This document shows positions 23,817-38,445 of a stretch of 64,000 nt of DNA, piece after piece. Within the stretch, counting starts at the first letter, position 1. Every line of letters begins with the position of its first letter. Origin of the DNA: Metaphire vulgaris (taxonomy: Eukaryota; Annelida; Clitellata; Crassiclitellata; Megascolecidae); the NCBI GenBank assembly GCA_018105865.1, contig CM030841.1, positions 10,931,182-10,995,181 on the forward strand, in the 5' to 3' direction. Both the position numbers and the translations under genes were made by a program. The notes under the pieces were generated by a model. That model did no database searches. It was not told the DNA's origin and was given only the letters and a program-made list of their open reading frames with translations.

Positions 23817-26800
23817 TTAAACTTTCTTATGTTCATCCGTGTTTGACTTGACGGCGTTTTCAGTGCACGGAATGAGGTCAGGAGTGCGAGCACTGTTTTC
23901 CGATAGCGGTAGGGACGAAGTCGCTGGTTTCCAGTCTTCGGTCGGTTGTGACAACTTCTTTATTCTCTGAAACGAGAAAATAATCAGATGCATATCAACA
24001 ACCACTGGCGTAAAATTGGTCGACAAAGAGGAGCCAAACCCCTAAATCAGTGTGCGCCCCTAAGCTCTGGAATTCACTCCCAACATCACTTCGCATAACT
24101 AGGCTAACAACTTATCATCTTTCAGATCTGGCCTTAAAACACATCTGTTTGACTTGGCTTATCCCCCTTAGATTGCTCTCCCGCCGTTTCGGACTGATCT
24201 TCTGGCTTGACCTGGCTCTAATTCTATTTGGATTTGGTGCGCCATCGGCTGATGCCCTGGGCATTATGATAGTGGCGCTATAGAAGTTGATTGATTGATT
24301 GATTGATTGATTTTACACCCCCTAAACCCCCTTCCCAACACCCCCTCAATTTGAGACCGACACCTCCAATCTCTGCTATGGGATGACCTTTTTTCGCTTG
24401 TCAGACTTTTTTCGGCAAGGGACCACCAGAATTTACGGACACCCCCCCCCAATTGATAATCCTAGAAGTAACCCTGCCCTATATATACTTTCCCCCTTTC
24501 TTAATCTTATGGTAGCCTCTCAAAAGTGTGGTGGGCTCGAGCCTAATAGAAGTTTACGCCTGTGCCAACAACTACTTCTGCCTCCATGATGCAAATTGTA
24601 GATCACTCAAGAATATTGAATCGATGACCTAAAAAGCGAGCGAACATTGACAACAATATGTCATTCAATTACGCGGATTTGCTGGTTTTCCAGTAGGCCT
24701 AACTAGGTCTACGTGTGTGCCCGTCGTCGATATGAATGCGCCTCATGTAGCCTAAACCAGTTTTTCGCTGGCTTTAAATTAAACTAATTAGTTGACGTCT
24801 TATCAATCATCAATCGCGCTAAGGAATCTATCTGAAGAAAAGTGATGGCTCGCAACATTTAACTAATTGCTTATATACGATCTATATAAATTATATAATT
24901 AGGTCTGTAGTTTCTTGCAGTGGCGTAGCCAAGGGGAGGGTTGTGGGGTTAAACCCCCCTTGATTGGCCGACCAAACCATTTTTATTGCGTATTATTATT
25001 CTGTGGGCGCCAAAATCGGGTTTAAGGTAACAAAACCAGAAAAAAAAGCAAATAAATGAATGGTCGTAGCCCCTTCGGAAAACCCTGGCTGCGCCACTGG
25101 TTTCTTGGCTACATATTACTTTACCCGAAAGAAGCCGAGGCCTTGGAATGGTTCGAGAGAATAAGACGTCCAGATTTGATAGACTGCAAACACTGGGATC
25201 AATCCAACGGATACGACTGCCATGAGCCATCCCACAGCCTGGCTCCACCGGGGCAGGACGTAATCGCCAAAAGCCAACGGAGTGAAGTCACTTACGTTGA
25301 AGACAAGAATCGCCTGAAAATCGAAGATTATTAGTTCGTTCGCCTCCCGCAGTGGCGTAAACCTGGGGTTACCTGGCAACATTGGCAACATTGGGGGGGG
25401 GAAGGATAGGTCCATAAAGTTAGGTCAGACCTCATTTTCATCTCCCAAAATCCCAAAAAGTCTTGACGAGCAAAAAAACATAACTTTTTTTTCGTCGGCA
25501 GTCATGGGGGTTTTAGCCCCAACACTCTTGGCTACGCCACTGGGCCTACGTTATGACCGAGTATACTTTGTATATAATCGAGTCCGTTATAACATAACGA
25601 AGTTCTACTGTATTCAGATGATATTTGCGGACACATTGTAGGCCCTATAGATCAATATTCAAACGGCACCAACAGACAAAAGCAGTGGCGAGATGAACTT
25701 CCAACAAATCGACCAATGTCTCCGAAGTCGAAAACCGACCATCAACTGAATATCATCCGTCAATCTGTCTGCTCCTGTGAGGAACACATTTGAGGACACT
25801 GTAAGTGTATTTAAAATATCCGCTAGATCCAAGCAGAACCGACATTTGTTTTGAACGCTAGAGGCCGCTAGATAGATCCGACGTTTAGTTCTACTAAGTG
25901 TAGCTGCGGTAATTGGGTGACTAAAACTTCTATGGCGCCATTTTTATAATGCATTTGACATCAGTCGAAGGTAGCTCCAAATTATAATTGTACATGTAGG
26001 CCTAATCCTTCTTATCAATCCCACGAGTCATGCGCTGGCGTATAGTGTAACTAGGGTTTAGTGTTTTACCTGGAATAGTCTGATTGACTAGAATTAGAGA
26101 ATGTGTGAAGATTATTATTGCTTGACGACGCTTTCTATGCTCGTCGGAAACTTTATACCCAAAAATGTCGATGTGACCCCTATTCCGAAACCCTGGTTAG
26201 ACCAGGGGCGCAAACATGGCTTTGTCCCTCGTGTCCTGACACGGGCGATTTTTGTGAAGGTCGTGTCCCCACGGGCGTGGACACGGGTGTTTTTTGGTTA
26301 TTAAATGTTTATTTTATTGTCAAAGTCAAAAAAGCAAAAAAAGGTAATCACCTGAGAAACAAATTCGAAAATTAGGACACGACGGTTTTTCTGACCAGGT
26401 TTGCGCCCATGGGTTACATCACTGGTATTGCTAAATATTGCCTATATTTAGTAGTGCATCTATAGTAAGCAGAGGCGGCTTCAGGATTCAGCGTGTGGGG
26501 TGCGTTGGGGTGGCAACTTCTAAGCATGGGGCCAACTATTTTTCATAAACCTCGACTAGTCTAGTTGCTTAGAACGAGTGCACTAAGGTACGGGGGGACC
26601 ACGGGGTGGCGATGTTCAGGCATTCAATCTGGGCCGCCTTTGGTATCAAGCCCAAAAAGTGTGTCCAAACCGGAATAGCTTACAAGTCTATTCGTTAAGA
26701 AAAGGGTAAGAAATGTGGGATGGTTAGACGGGAAGCGCCTTTAAATGAACTTAATACTTTTGGTTGAAATCGAAGACTTACCGTAAATCCAAGGAAAGAT

Positions 26801-29094
26801 AATCGCCTCAACGAGTCCGAAGATTATCAGAGACCATCCGCTGGAGTAGTAACTCATTAGGTCCAGCCAGTATACGCCACTCTGTACAATGAAAGCGGTT
26901 GATTACAGTAATGATTATTATTGTCAGCGCTGTTTAGAACACGCAAGCGATTGCTCTTTTCGCTTGATTAATCTGAAAGCGCGCTCGCTGTTAGATTGTG
27001 TTCGACGCGATTTAAAATTACAAGACGCATTCGACTTTCGTTTCGTGACTTTGCCAAACTTTTGATGACAGCAGTGACGGTTCCACTGTGTTGATGACTG
27101 GGGATGCAACCCTCCATCGGGGTTCCGGATGACCTTTTTTCCTTTTCAACCTATTTTCCGGAGTTTTTTAAATTAGTAAAAATACTGTAAATGACATTTT
27201 TTGCTTGTCGGCCTTTTTCTCAGCAAGGTTTATTAACATTTAGTGGGCAAAACACTAACAATGACCTTTTCCTCTCTTTTCTGTTTTCTTTTTCACTTTG
27301 CATCCCCTCATCATAATCATGTTCTCTGTCCTGGGACAGGTTCAGGGCTCCATTGTTTCCATTCCTCTCTGCGTCTTGCTTCTTCTTTGATTTCTGAATA
27401 GGTCTTACGACGCTGTGCATCTGTTTTCATCATCCAGTTCAATAGCATCTTCTTTGGTCTTCCTTTTGTCTTTCTTCCTGATAGACTTCCCTCAATTACT
27501 GTTCTAAGCAATGTTTCTTCCCTTAGTACGCGTCCAATCCAGTTCCTCTGTCTTTTTTGATGGTGCTGATTAACGATCTTTGTTCGGCCACTATCTTTAG
27601 TACTTCATCGTTTGTTTTCTTGTCCATCCACTTTTATCTTTTCCAATCCCCCCACCAACTTCCTATAATTTTTTATCCCCACTGAGAATTCCTGGAACCG
27701 CCACTGGATGACAGAGAGCTGATTTTTAAGAAAATGCGATTAAAGGTTTATGTTGTTATACATACAGCATAGAAGATCCACTCTGAAGTTATTTTCGACG
27801 GCTGCTTTCACTTGATCAGTCAATTAATTGCAGCTGATGGTAAACGATGTCGACCGCAATTGAAAATTGAAAGTCCAGTGAAAATCTGCACTTTTAGGCA
27901 GCAGTGAAACAGTGGCGGCTCCAGATTTGGCAAGTGGGGATCTTTGGGGTGGCAACTTCTAAGTATGAGGGGGTCAACTATTATTCAAAAACTCGAACTA
28001 GTCTAGTTGCTTAGAATGAGTGCACTGAAATATGTGAGCCATTGTGGGGGCATACACTTAATAAGTGGCACGGGCTCGTCCCTCTGTCCCCCTGTGGAGC
28101 CGCCTCTGCAGTGAAAATTAATTAAACTGAAAGACGGGAAATTAGAGAAAAGAGACGAAACTGGTAAAAGTTAGCTTCTACCTACTCTGGTGCACATCGT
28201 TAATCCAAGTAGGAAGTTGCAGGAGCAGACGAGGGCAGTGATGTAGATCTTTTTGCTTCTCATGCGTGGAAAACTGTCAACAGCTGCCGTCACCAGAGTT
28301 TCAATGGCTGCAAACTTTCAAACAATCGGTTGTCTCTTAGGCCTATTGTCACGCATCGTAGTAGGCCTACATGTATATGTCATGTAAACTGTCCTCGCTC
28401 CGAGTCATTCTCGTTTGAATGACTATAATAATCTAGGTTTATACTGCAGAAGACTGGTTTAAATGGTTAAGCCTACAGGTTACAACTGTTGACGATTGAT
28501 ATCATTACTAATTCGTATAATTTCGCTTGCGACATTGCAGCTAAATTCGCAGGTGTAACACGCTGTATATAGTAGAGAGAAAGGGAGAGAAAGGGAGAGA
28601 AAGGGAGAGAGAGAGAGAGAGACAGAGAGAAGCAGTGACAACGCAGTCATAATTATAGGCCTAAGTAAAATAAATGAGGACCTTACATTAAAATATTTGG
28701 CTTTCTGGGGGCAGAGTCGTTACTTGAAAATTTTGGAATAACCGATCAATCGATCAATACTGTATATTATTAATCTGTTCGAAACTGTCCTCCGCTTTTA
28801 ACTGTAAAATGCGTGAAAAAAGTAGCGCTTTACAAAACAGATGAAGCCAATCTCTATGAGTCAGAGTTTTGCGATAGATTTAGGCCTATAATATACGGGA
28901 CGTTGCATACGATGCATCTCACGTAAGACAGTAGCCTATTTGTCGCACCTGAGTGTCGATTCCTAGAGTTATGAGCATCAGAAAGAAAAGCGTCGACCAC
29001 AACTGAGGAGGATTCAGATACGTTACGACTTCAGGATAAGCGACAAAAGCCAGACCAGAACCTAAAGACAACGAATAATCATAGTCAGCTAATT

Positions 29095-29128
<34 letters not shown>

Positions 29129-29259
29129 TGATGATGATGACGACGACGGAACCAGCCTGTGAAGAGCAACAATTGTTCTGGTTCTTCACTCCAAATATCT
29201 CTAAATAGTATGTGTTTTCAAAAACATGATAGGTCATCCTACCTAAGTACTTAGAACCC

Positions 29260-29358
<99 letters not shown>

Positions 29359-29463
29359 TATAATTATCCTCAATATCATCATCACCACCATCATATCATC
29401 ATCATCATCATGATCACCGTCATCATTATCATCGTAATCATCATCACCACCATCATGGTCATT

Positions 29464-29561
<98 letters not shown>

Positions 29562-30364
29562 TATTATTTAAAATTCTTGAGGGCTAATTAATTATAGTAT
29601 TGAGGATGGACAACTGTTAGGCCTGTGTCGTCCGATGGCAGATGCTAGACCTGCCCAGTGCCCACCTGATCTCGCAACTTCGCTGACCTTCTTGCCAAGC
29701 GCATGAGCCAGATGACCAAGAATCGAGAAGATTGCAAACCCTGCAAAGATGCTGGTAAAAGCATCCAAGCCGACAACGAGGAGCGTATCACTGCACATAA
29801 GACAACGAACGACACACACTCGACGACCACAAATGTCTCTAACTAGCCTATATATACGATCATTGCAGCGTCTGTCTAAACTAGGCCCAGTGTTTTATCC
29901 AGACTCCAGGCCATGGGGGGATTGAGGCTTCAGGCGGGGAGGAATCGACTTGGTTGTAGTGGAAAAGACACAGTTCAATGCAAAATTTGTGTAAGTGATG
30001 GGATTTTTTTTGTTTAGGGGGGGGTGGGGAATTTTGAGGAGGTTTTGGTGCATGGGGAAGGAACCCCTCTAGCAGGCATGTATAAAACACTGCCTAGGCC
30101 CATCCAAACTAACTTACAGTATAAGAATTTAGAAGGTCAAGCTCTTCGAGCTGGATTTCTGTAAATCAAACATTTCAGTGCATAACTGCTTTTCACACAA
30201 AAAGTAGAAGAACACGCCGACACTTTTGGATGAAGCTTCTCCGACTGGCAATGGAAAAAGCTCGTCGAGAAGTTCTGTCCGCATTCACGCAGTCTCTTCG
30301 CTCGTCGTACCCTTATGGTGGTTTTCACACAGGCTAACTTAGTCTCTTAGACCACTTCAAATCG

Positions 30365-30456
<92 letters not shown>

Positions 30457-30464
30457 TTATTATT

Positions 30465-30508
<44 letters not shown>

Positions 30509-32006
30509 TATCCCCAACAAACCATTGAACGGCTTTTGTGCAAATCCAGGATTATTTCTAGGATTATCATTTGGGGGGTTGGTGTTTTCTGGGGGTGCCC
30601 TGAAAAAGTCTGACGAGCAAAAAAGGTCATCCGGCTCTCAGATTGGGGTGGGGTGTTGGGGGTGTCGGTCTCAGATTGGAGGATGTTGGGGGCTGTTAGG
30701 GGGTGTACAAATATATATATGTGCAAATCCTATTATCCCACGACCTATCCCGGCCAACCAAAAGTGAATAAGCACATCTTGTTTACTAGCTTACTTTTGT
30801 TATATTTATGTAGGTGTGTATACACCATTAGGCCTATCAGGATTTGGATAGCACTTGGGCGAAGGAATTCGCAGGACAACGTCTCTGCGATTAAAATAAA
30901 TCTCCTTAATAACCGCCAACCGATATACAGTAAAACCTCTTTAGCTCGCCCCTCTTTAGGTCGCCAAACTCCCCTCTCGCCATTGATGGGTCAAGAACGG
31001 ATTTCCACTCATGTAAAATAACTCATTTAGTCGCCAAACTCGCCGCTCGCCGTCGCCACAACTTTCAAAATTCCATGCCTGTGTATTATGACCTCTTTTG
31101 CTCGCCATAGCAACTTTACTTATCGGTTTGACCGTTTATAGGCCAAGCTCCCGACCGACTGTTTACACAATTAATGACCCTTCCCCTCCCCCCCCCCGAT
31201 GAATACATCGGTGTTGATAATCAGCTATTAACCTGTCAGCTAATGTCTGGTGAAGGGATTGTGGTAGAGGTCTGCACGAGGGGAGGAGCAAGAATCTGGA
31301 CCCCGACAGTTGACCTCCCTCCCGCCACTCTCGCCCCACCCAGGGGATTTGATGGCCAATCCCGCTCCCGTGGCTTTTGTCTCCAACCCAGCAGTCCCCG
31401 TGGCAGCAGACAATGGATCGGATTTACAAAACTTTTCACCTGTAGGGCGTAGGCCTGTATGCTGCTGTATTACATCAGCAGCAGGTACTCTGGTCTGCAT
31501 TATCAACAATACGAAACACCGACGCAGCCTACAAGCTTAGAGCCTTTTCCTTTACAAGTTGACAGTTTCTCGTAGCCGACCTGCTGTCTATACATGAATA
31601 TATAGCAACCTGTCATTTGTTCATGAGCTGACCCGTCCCTACTGGTATCCGCTGGGGCACCCAAAATTCTCATCCCCCGCCCCGTGAACCCTATTATTAT
31701 TATTATTATTACTGTAGTTTCAGTAGTGAGCATTGTATTCGTTAAGCCGCCAAACTCGCCCCTCGCCAAACTTTCACCCTTGACCAATAGCGGCGGGCTA
31801 AAGAGGTTTTACTGTATGTTGTTGTGAAACGGATTGTAACTGGCAAAGGTCATCAAACCGCCTTGTCCAACACTCAGTGAGAAGAACACCTGACCAGCAG
31901 CGTCGGCCCAAACCTAAAACAGCAAAACCCATAGAAAACAAGCTTAAACTAAATACAAGTTAATAACAACAACAACACAACAACAACAAACAACAACAAC
32001 AACAAC

Positions 32007-32040
<34 letters not shown>

Positions 32041-32042
32041 TA

Positions 32043-32096
<54 letters not shown>

Positions 32097-35000
32097 ATGT
32101 GATTTAAAGTGGTTTAGGAGGCTAAGTAAGCCTGTGTGAAAACCACTGTAGTAACTCTCCGCATTCAATAACCTAGTCACATCCCTAGCATTGAGAGAGA
32201 GTCAGAGCTGGATTGACCATTAGACTAGCTATGTTGCAACCTAGGGCCCTAAACTTTAAAGGGGTCTCGAACAACCAATAATTCAAACATTCTTTGTTAG
32301 CCAACACTTGATTGGAATTGTTGAAGTGGTGGTCTGTCTACTTGTCCCACTGCTTACTCAGCAACATCTGTGTGGAAATTAATGTGCTTAGATTGTTTAT
32401 TAATTTTTTAAAACTGGGCAATACAGTAGACACAGTCTGGCAAGGTCATCAATTGCTGCTTATTGGTCACCATAGCGGGAAAGAACAGATATAGACTCGT
32501 CGGCCGCAGAATTTGGTCCGTTGCTTCATCGGCCACGGTTCCATAATACCAGTGTTTATTCTAGGCCTTCTCTGGGGGGAATGCCCCCTACAGTTTGAAT
32601 TCCCCCCAAAAACGTTTTTGACATTTTGGCAAGTAGTATGACCTTCCCAATGTCTGTTCTCCCGAAAAATTTTAAATGCTCCTCAATGTCTAGGTGGCTA
32701 GAATAGCCACTGCCCTAATATTGTAACTTCTTCTCCTAATAGCTCCGCCCTCGATAGAATGTAAGCATTTAGCCGTTGAAGGAAAGCTCGACACTTTTCA
32801 GTTCGTAAAAATTTGTCAGTTTTAGAAAATTTTAAGACGAATGCGTCTCTTCTCGTGTTAAATGTTGACAGTTGAGAGAGGTTAGCGCAGTGATGTTAAT
32901 CCTTGTCCTGGTCCTTGTCCTTAAGGACTCCTTAAGGACCAATTTGAAGTCCTTGTCCTTATCCTCGTCCTTGGGGGCCGGTCCTTGTTAACATCACTGT
33001 GTTTGCGTTTAACATCTGATAGATCTGGAAGAAAATTTGTTCGACAATATTCAAATCGTTCAGCTGAGGCTTCATCTATAAGATTTTATTTCTTGTTGCA
33101 CATTCTCGTACAATAATTGACGTTTTTTTTGTTTCGTCGCGTACCCTGAGCTTTGAAACTCGTTGCCAACAACCAGGGCTATTTCTAGGATTATCAATTT
33201 GGGAGGGGGTGTCGGTATATTCTGGGGAGGTCGGCCCCTGCTAAAAAGTCTGACGAGCAAAAAAGCTCATCTCTGGCTCAGACTGGGGGATGTTGGGGGT
33301 GTTAGGGGGTGTAAAAACATCACTGCCATCAACATCAATTCGTTACAAACTTACAGATGTTTTAGATGTGGCCAGAGATTGGCGCTATAGAAGTCGAACG
33401 ATTGACTGAAGTTGGTTGTAGCTGTTCAGGCGCTGACCTTGGGCGAAGACAGCTTCTTCCATTCGGGTATAATGTAGTACTTGATGCCGTCTAGGGCTCC
33501 GGGCAGAAGGACCCCGCGTATCAGAAGGATTACCAGCACGACGTATGGAAAAGTGGCAGTCACATAGACGACCTTTCGAAAACCAAATGCAGATAAGTTA
33601 AATCAACTGTTGCCATATAAAGTCAACGTCCATTTCGATTCGTCAGAGGGCATCGGAACTAAGATGGCGCTTAACTTAATCTTAGCGCAATTCTTTAAGA
33701 GCTTGGTAATTTCTCAGACCCATGGTTATGCACGACTGGTGACTATACATTATATACATTACATCATATGTATATATATATTATATACATTACATTAGAT
33801 ACATTATATATATTACATTATATGCATTCGAGATTGGTTCGAAATTTATGGCGCCAAAGACAGATACATATAAGATATTTATCAGTCCTGCGTCCTGCCA
33901 ATTCTCCTATATGGTTCTGAGATACTCTGCATTACGAGATTAGACTACAGGCATTATATCTGCATTCGCTGGTAATGTCTCCAAACAGACTGCCCTCCTA
34001 GTGACAGAAATTATACGCCGCTGTCGCTCTTCGGTCACGTGGCTCGCCAGGACAAGAACATTCCGGCCCATCGCACTCTTGCCTGCGCCATTGCTCGACG
34101 CACCGAGATCCGAGCTGGAGAAGATTGGCAGACCACGCCGTTGGCCCCAGCAGATCGGCGATGGTCTTCCTTCCATTTTTTGAAATAGCCAACGGTCGCG
34201 GTCACAACTCGCGCAACACGAGACATAACGGACCTCTGTCGTCCATGTGAACAAATGAATGAATGAATGAATTATATGCATTAAATACATTACATACAGT
34301 ATATATGCTTATTTACAGTATATACATATATACAGTATATATGCTTATTTACAGTATAAATGTACTGTAAATAGGCATATATACTGTCTATAATGTATAT
34401 ATTGTATAGTCACCAATCGTGCATAACCATGGGTCCAAGAAATTACCAAGCTCTTAAAGAATTGCGATAAGATTAAGTTAAGGACTGTTAGGCGACATTT
34501 TAGTACCGATGCCCTTGTACATGTATATATGCTATAGACTGTATAACTGTATATACACTGTCTGTATGTATGTATGTATATATATATATATGTGTGTTTG
34601 TTTGTGTTTGTGTGTGTGCTTGTTTCCTGGGTCATTGCAGCACAACGTTCCGGGAGGTATTGTCAACTACAGTGATGCAGTAATTTCGTCTATACCCATG
34701 TAACTGATACGTTGATCGGCGGAGTGTTGGCTAAGATGTCCTAAGTCAACTGAAGTTAATTTACATCGGTCGGATCGCGGCGTGTTCTGCTTCGTGAACA
34801 GCATAATCTTCGGCCAAAGAATCAGTCGTGCTCAATAATTTTCACGGAGACGATATAGGCCTATACTTGAACGGCGCTTAAACGATGTAAAAACCTCGGA
34901 AACTGAAATTCTAAAGCGTTGAATTATTTTATAGTCAATTAGCGACTATATACGCAAATACTGCGGAGCAGTGGCGTAGCCAGGGTTACGGAATAGGGGG

Positions 35001-37989
35001 GCACCGACACCAAACCCCAACATTTTCCCAGTAAAAATAAGCCAACAAGCCAAAAAGCTCGTCGAGGAGAAGTTCTTAGCGCATCAATGCCCATTTGTTT
35101 ATTGCTTCTCTTGCAATAATCCCATCGTCCTACCCCTCCCCCACCCCGCGACAAATTTTCGGCGGTTTTGCTCAAATCCCACACGACTCTTCCCAGTTTG
35201 AATATGGCCCCACTGGCCCCTATGGCTACCCCCAATGCAGCGGGGCCATTGAATGTTGGCCCTCCATGCATGCGTGCTTGAATGAACCTTTCCAGACGAT
35301 TTGATTCCTCTGATGACTCCAAGACAACAGATGATCCACGCCATCAACAAAACAAGGACCAGTTCCCATTGGATTTCACCGGAATCGTCGATTGACGAGC
35401 TTCGATTGAGAACACGATATCTAAATCACGAAAAGCAGAGACTATAGAAACGCCTATACACCATGCAGAACTTATGCATGCGATTATTCGATCAAATTTT
35501 TTCTCTCTTCTAAGTTATCTTAGCCTATAAGTAACTTATTGAACGAAAGTTTAGAGCGTCACATCGGTTTTGATTTCTTGATTTCCGTAGCAGCTCTCAT
35601 GACAACTTAAATCTATATCCATAATTATTAATTTTATCCTTTACACAATTGCGGGTGAATGCTTTCAGAAATGCAGCGCAGTTTAATTAAGCAACGTTCA
35701 TGCATGGTGCGTATTTAGGCACTCAATATTATATTTAAAAGCAAGAGCTGCAAGACTTCGCGAAATAAGAAACGGCCAATTTTAAGTGAATAATTATTAT
35801 GCCTTTAGTCTAATGGCCTAGCTATATCTTAGGACCTATGGATGTAGGCCTGTTACAGTCATTAATGTAATATCTAGACGATGCCTACGCTGTCGTAATA
35901 TCCAGGGCGCGATTTGCGGGAGGGGAAGGGAGAATCTTCCCCACCCACTGCCAAACTGCACCCCTTCTGCTACATCCCCACCACTACATCCCCCACTGCT
36001 ACATTTCCCAACAACTACATCCCCCCAAGCTCGACATATCCCCCCACTGCTCCAGGTCACAAATCGCACCCTGGTAATATCCACGTATCTCATCATGTAT
36101 TGAATTTGATTGAAATTTGTAAAAGCGAATGAAAAAGCCATAGCAGTTGATTGGCTGTAGATTACACGATCGTTTATCTCATGAATTCGTCAGTTCGTTT
36201 CTGCTTACTGAAAGTACTCTTCTCCAGCACTGACCCTACTCCGCGCCATTTCGTTCAGCCAAATCTCAGTAACGTATCCACAACCACCACCAGAGTCGTT
36301 GTTGTAATGATTCTCGGTTGTCAGCCTCCGTAGCGTAGCGTCGTTGTTGCTAGTAGTAGTAGTAGTTGTCGTTGTCGTCGTCGTTGTAGTGTTACTCATA
36401 GTCGTCGTCGTTGCAGTGAAATTGCATTTGAACGCTGCGATGTCGTCGTATTGGGCCGCGTGGGTGGCGTTGTAGCAAGTAAGATTGAACCAAATGTTTC
36501 CGTCGACCGCTTCCTCACATTCGACGGCTTCTCTCTTCGTATAGCAATCTAGAAATATAGATGCGAGTCTTTGATCATTTCCATGCAGCAGTGGCGTAGC
36601 CAGGGTTTCGGAATAGAGGCGAGGGGCATATCGACATTTTCGCAGTAAAAAGTTTCCGACGAGTAAAAAAACTCGTCAAGCAAGAAATTCTTCGAGAAGT
36701 GGCGGTTCCAGAATTTCTTGGTGGGGGTGATGGAATGAGTTCATAAGAAGTTGGTGGGGGGATGAAAAGAGAAGGAAAAATCAATAAACTTTGCCGAAAT
36801 GGTTAACAAGAAGGAATTTTCCCCTAATTTTGCTTCACTTTTACTGAAAAATAGGTTGACAAGCAAAAAAGGTCAAGCGCAGTTTTCCCCGTAGTTTTAC
36901 TAGACGTTTACCCAAAAATAGGTTTCACGAGCAAAAAAGTCCGGTGGGGGATGCATCTCCACTTATTCCCCCACGTGGAACCACCACTGTCTTCGAGCAT
37001 TCGCTTATTCTCTTCTATTCGATCATGCTACCCTACCTACCCCCACAATTTCTAAACGGCTTTGAGTAAATCCCATGACCGGTTCTAGACAGAATAGGGG
37101 ACCGGTCCCTTTTCCCGTGGCTATGCGCCAATTCTATGCGGGAGACAACCGTACAGCTTCTGTCGCTTGAAACCTGGAAATCACGTGTAACCAGAAATAT
37201 TTTTACACCCCTTACATCCCAACACCCCCATCTGAGAGCAACACCCCTAATTATGATGCAGCTAAACAGGGATATTTCTATATGATTGTGAATTCGGGGG
37301 TGTCGACCTCAAATTGGGGGGGTGTCCGGAGCTAATTAATATGCATTTTGTATGCATACCATTGTCACATTACCAAATTTTTGGGGGTGTCGACCTCAAA
37401 TTGGGGTGTTGGGGGTGTTGGGGGGTGTAAAAATATCCATGCAGCAAAGATGCTATCGCTCGCTATAAGGGGAGGGAGAGGACCCCGGGATTTATCAACA
37501 CCCCAAATTGATAATCCTAGAAATAACCCTGTGTGAAACACATCAGAGTCACCAGACTAGTTACCACTGAGCCGTTTAGCTCACCCAGAGTCCCTTAAGC
37601 TGATTGAAGCAGACTTGCCGTCTAAAATTCAGGACAAAAAGGTAATGTACGATGGGCCTAACTGGCTATATCCTAATCTATGTACACGTAGCCGTATTTA
37701 TGCTTACGAGGAGTGTTCCAGCTGTTCTTGCAATCGTACCACGGAACCTGACTCTGCCAAGAGGCGAACATATAGTACAGAGACCAAGCGAGGATCATAT
37801 TGTAGTAAATCGACACCAGAAAAGTGATCATGATCATGCCGGCTCCAACACCTCATCACAGAACATGAAACGAAGAAACAAAGAAAAGACGCAGAAAAAT
37901 CAATCAATAAGACAATAACGATACGCTCGATGATAACATGCATGAAAATCAATGATGGTTGACATTGGCTGAATTTTTGTTAGGCCAAT

Positions 37990-38049
<60 letters not shown>

Positions 38050-38378
38050 CGCAGCCACTTACGCAAGGCTAATGCGTGCTCACTGGTCTGCCTTATATCC
38101 TATAGCAGGCCCGTCTTATACTTGTGTGAGGCCCCGCACACCTGGCGGCCTGCGGGGCCCTAGAAGTGAAGGAAAAAGGTCACCTCCAAACGTTTTTGGA
38201 TGTCGACAAGCAAAAAAGTTTGCGCGCGATGTCGTTACGCGCGTTGGTTTCGACGGCTGGCGCTGGGCCCCGGGCACTGTGCCCGATTTTTAGCACGTAA
38301 AGACGGGCCTGTATCTTGGGAATAACCACACATGGTTGTAAATCGTAAACCGAAATGAAGTGAGGTCTATATTATAGG

Positions 38379-38445
<67 letters not shown>

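Noticed and set aside
25116..25124. SLC6 ending at the TAA right after exon 13
   Set aside because: The site is a strong donor (CGG before GTAAAG), and the exon at 23966-23817 restores the conserved PTEDWKPA tail.
29261..29562. CRISPR-like or regulatory repeat array
   Set aside because: Simple trinucleotide repeats in a eukaryotic intron, with no spacers.
31813..31813. AT-AC type (U12) intron at SLC6 exon 7
   Set aside because: ATAC follows FHNN, but the remaining U12 donor consensus is absent and the phase works with the GTAAAA donor.
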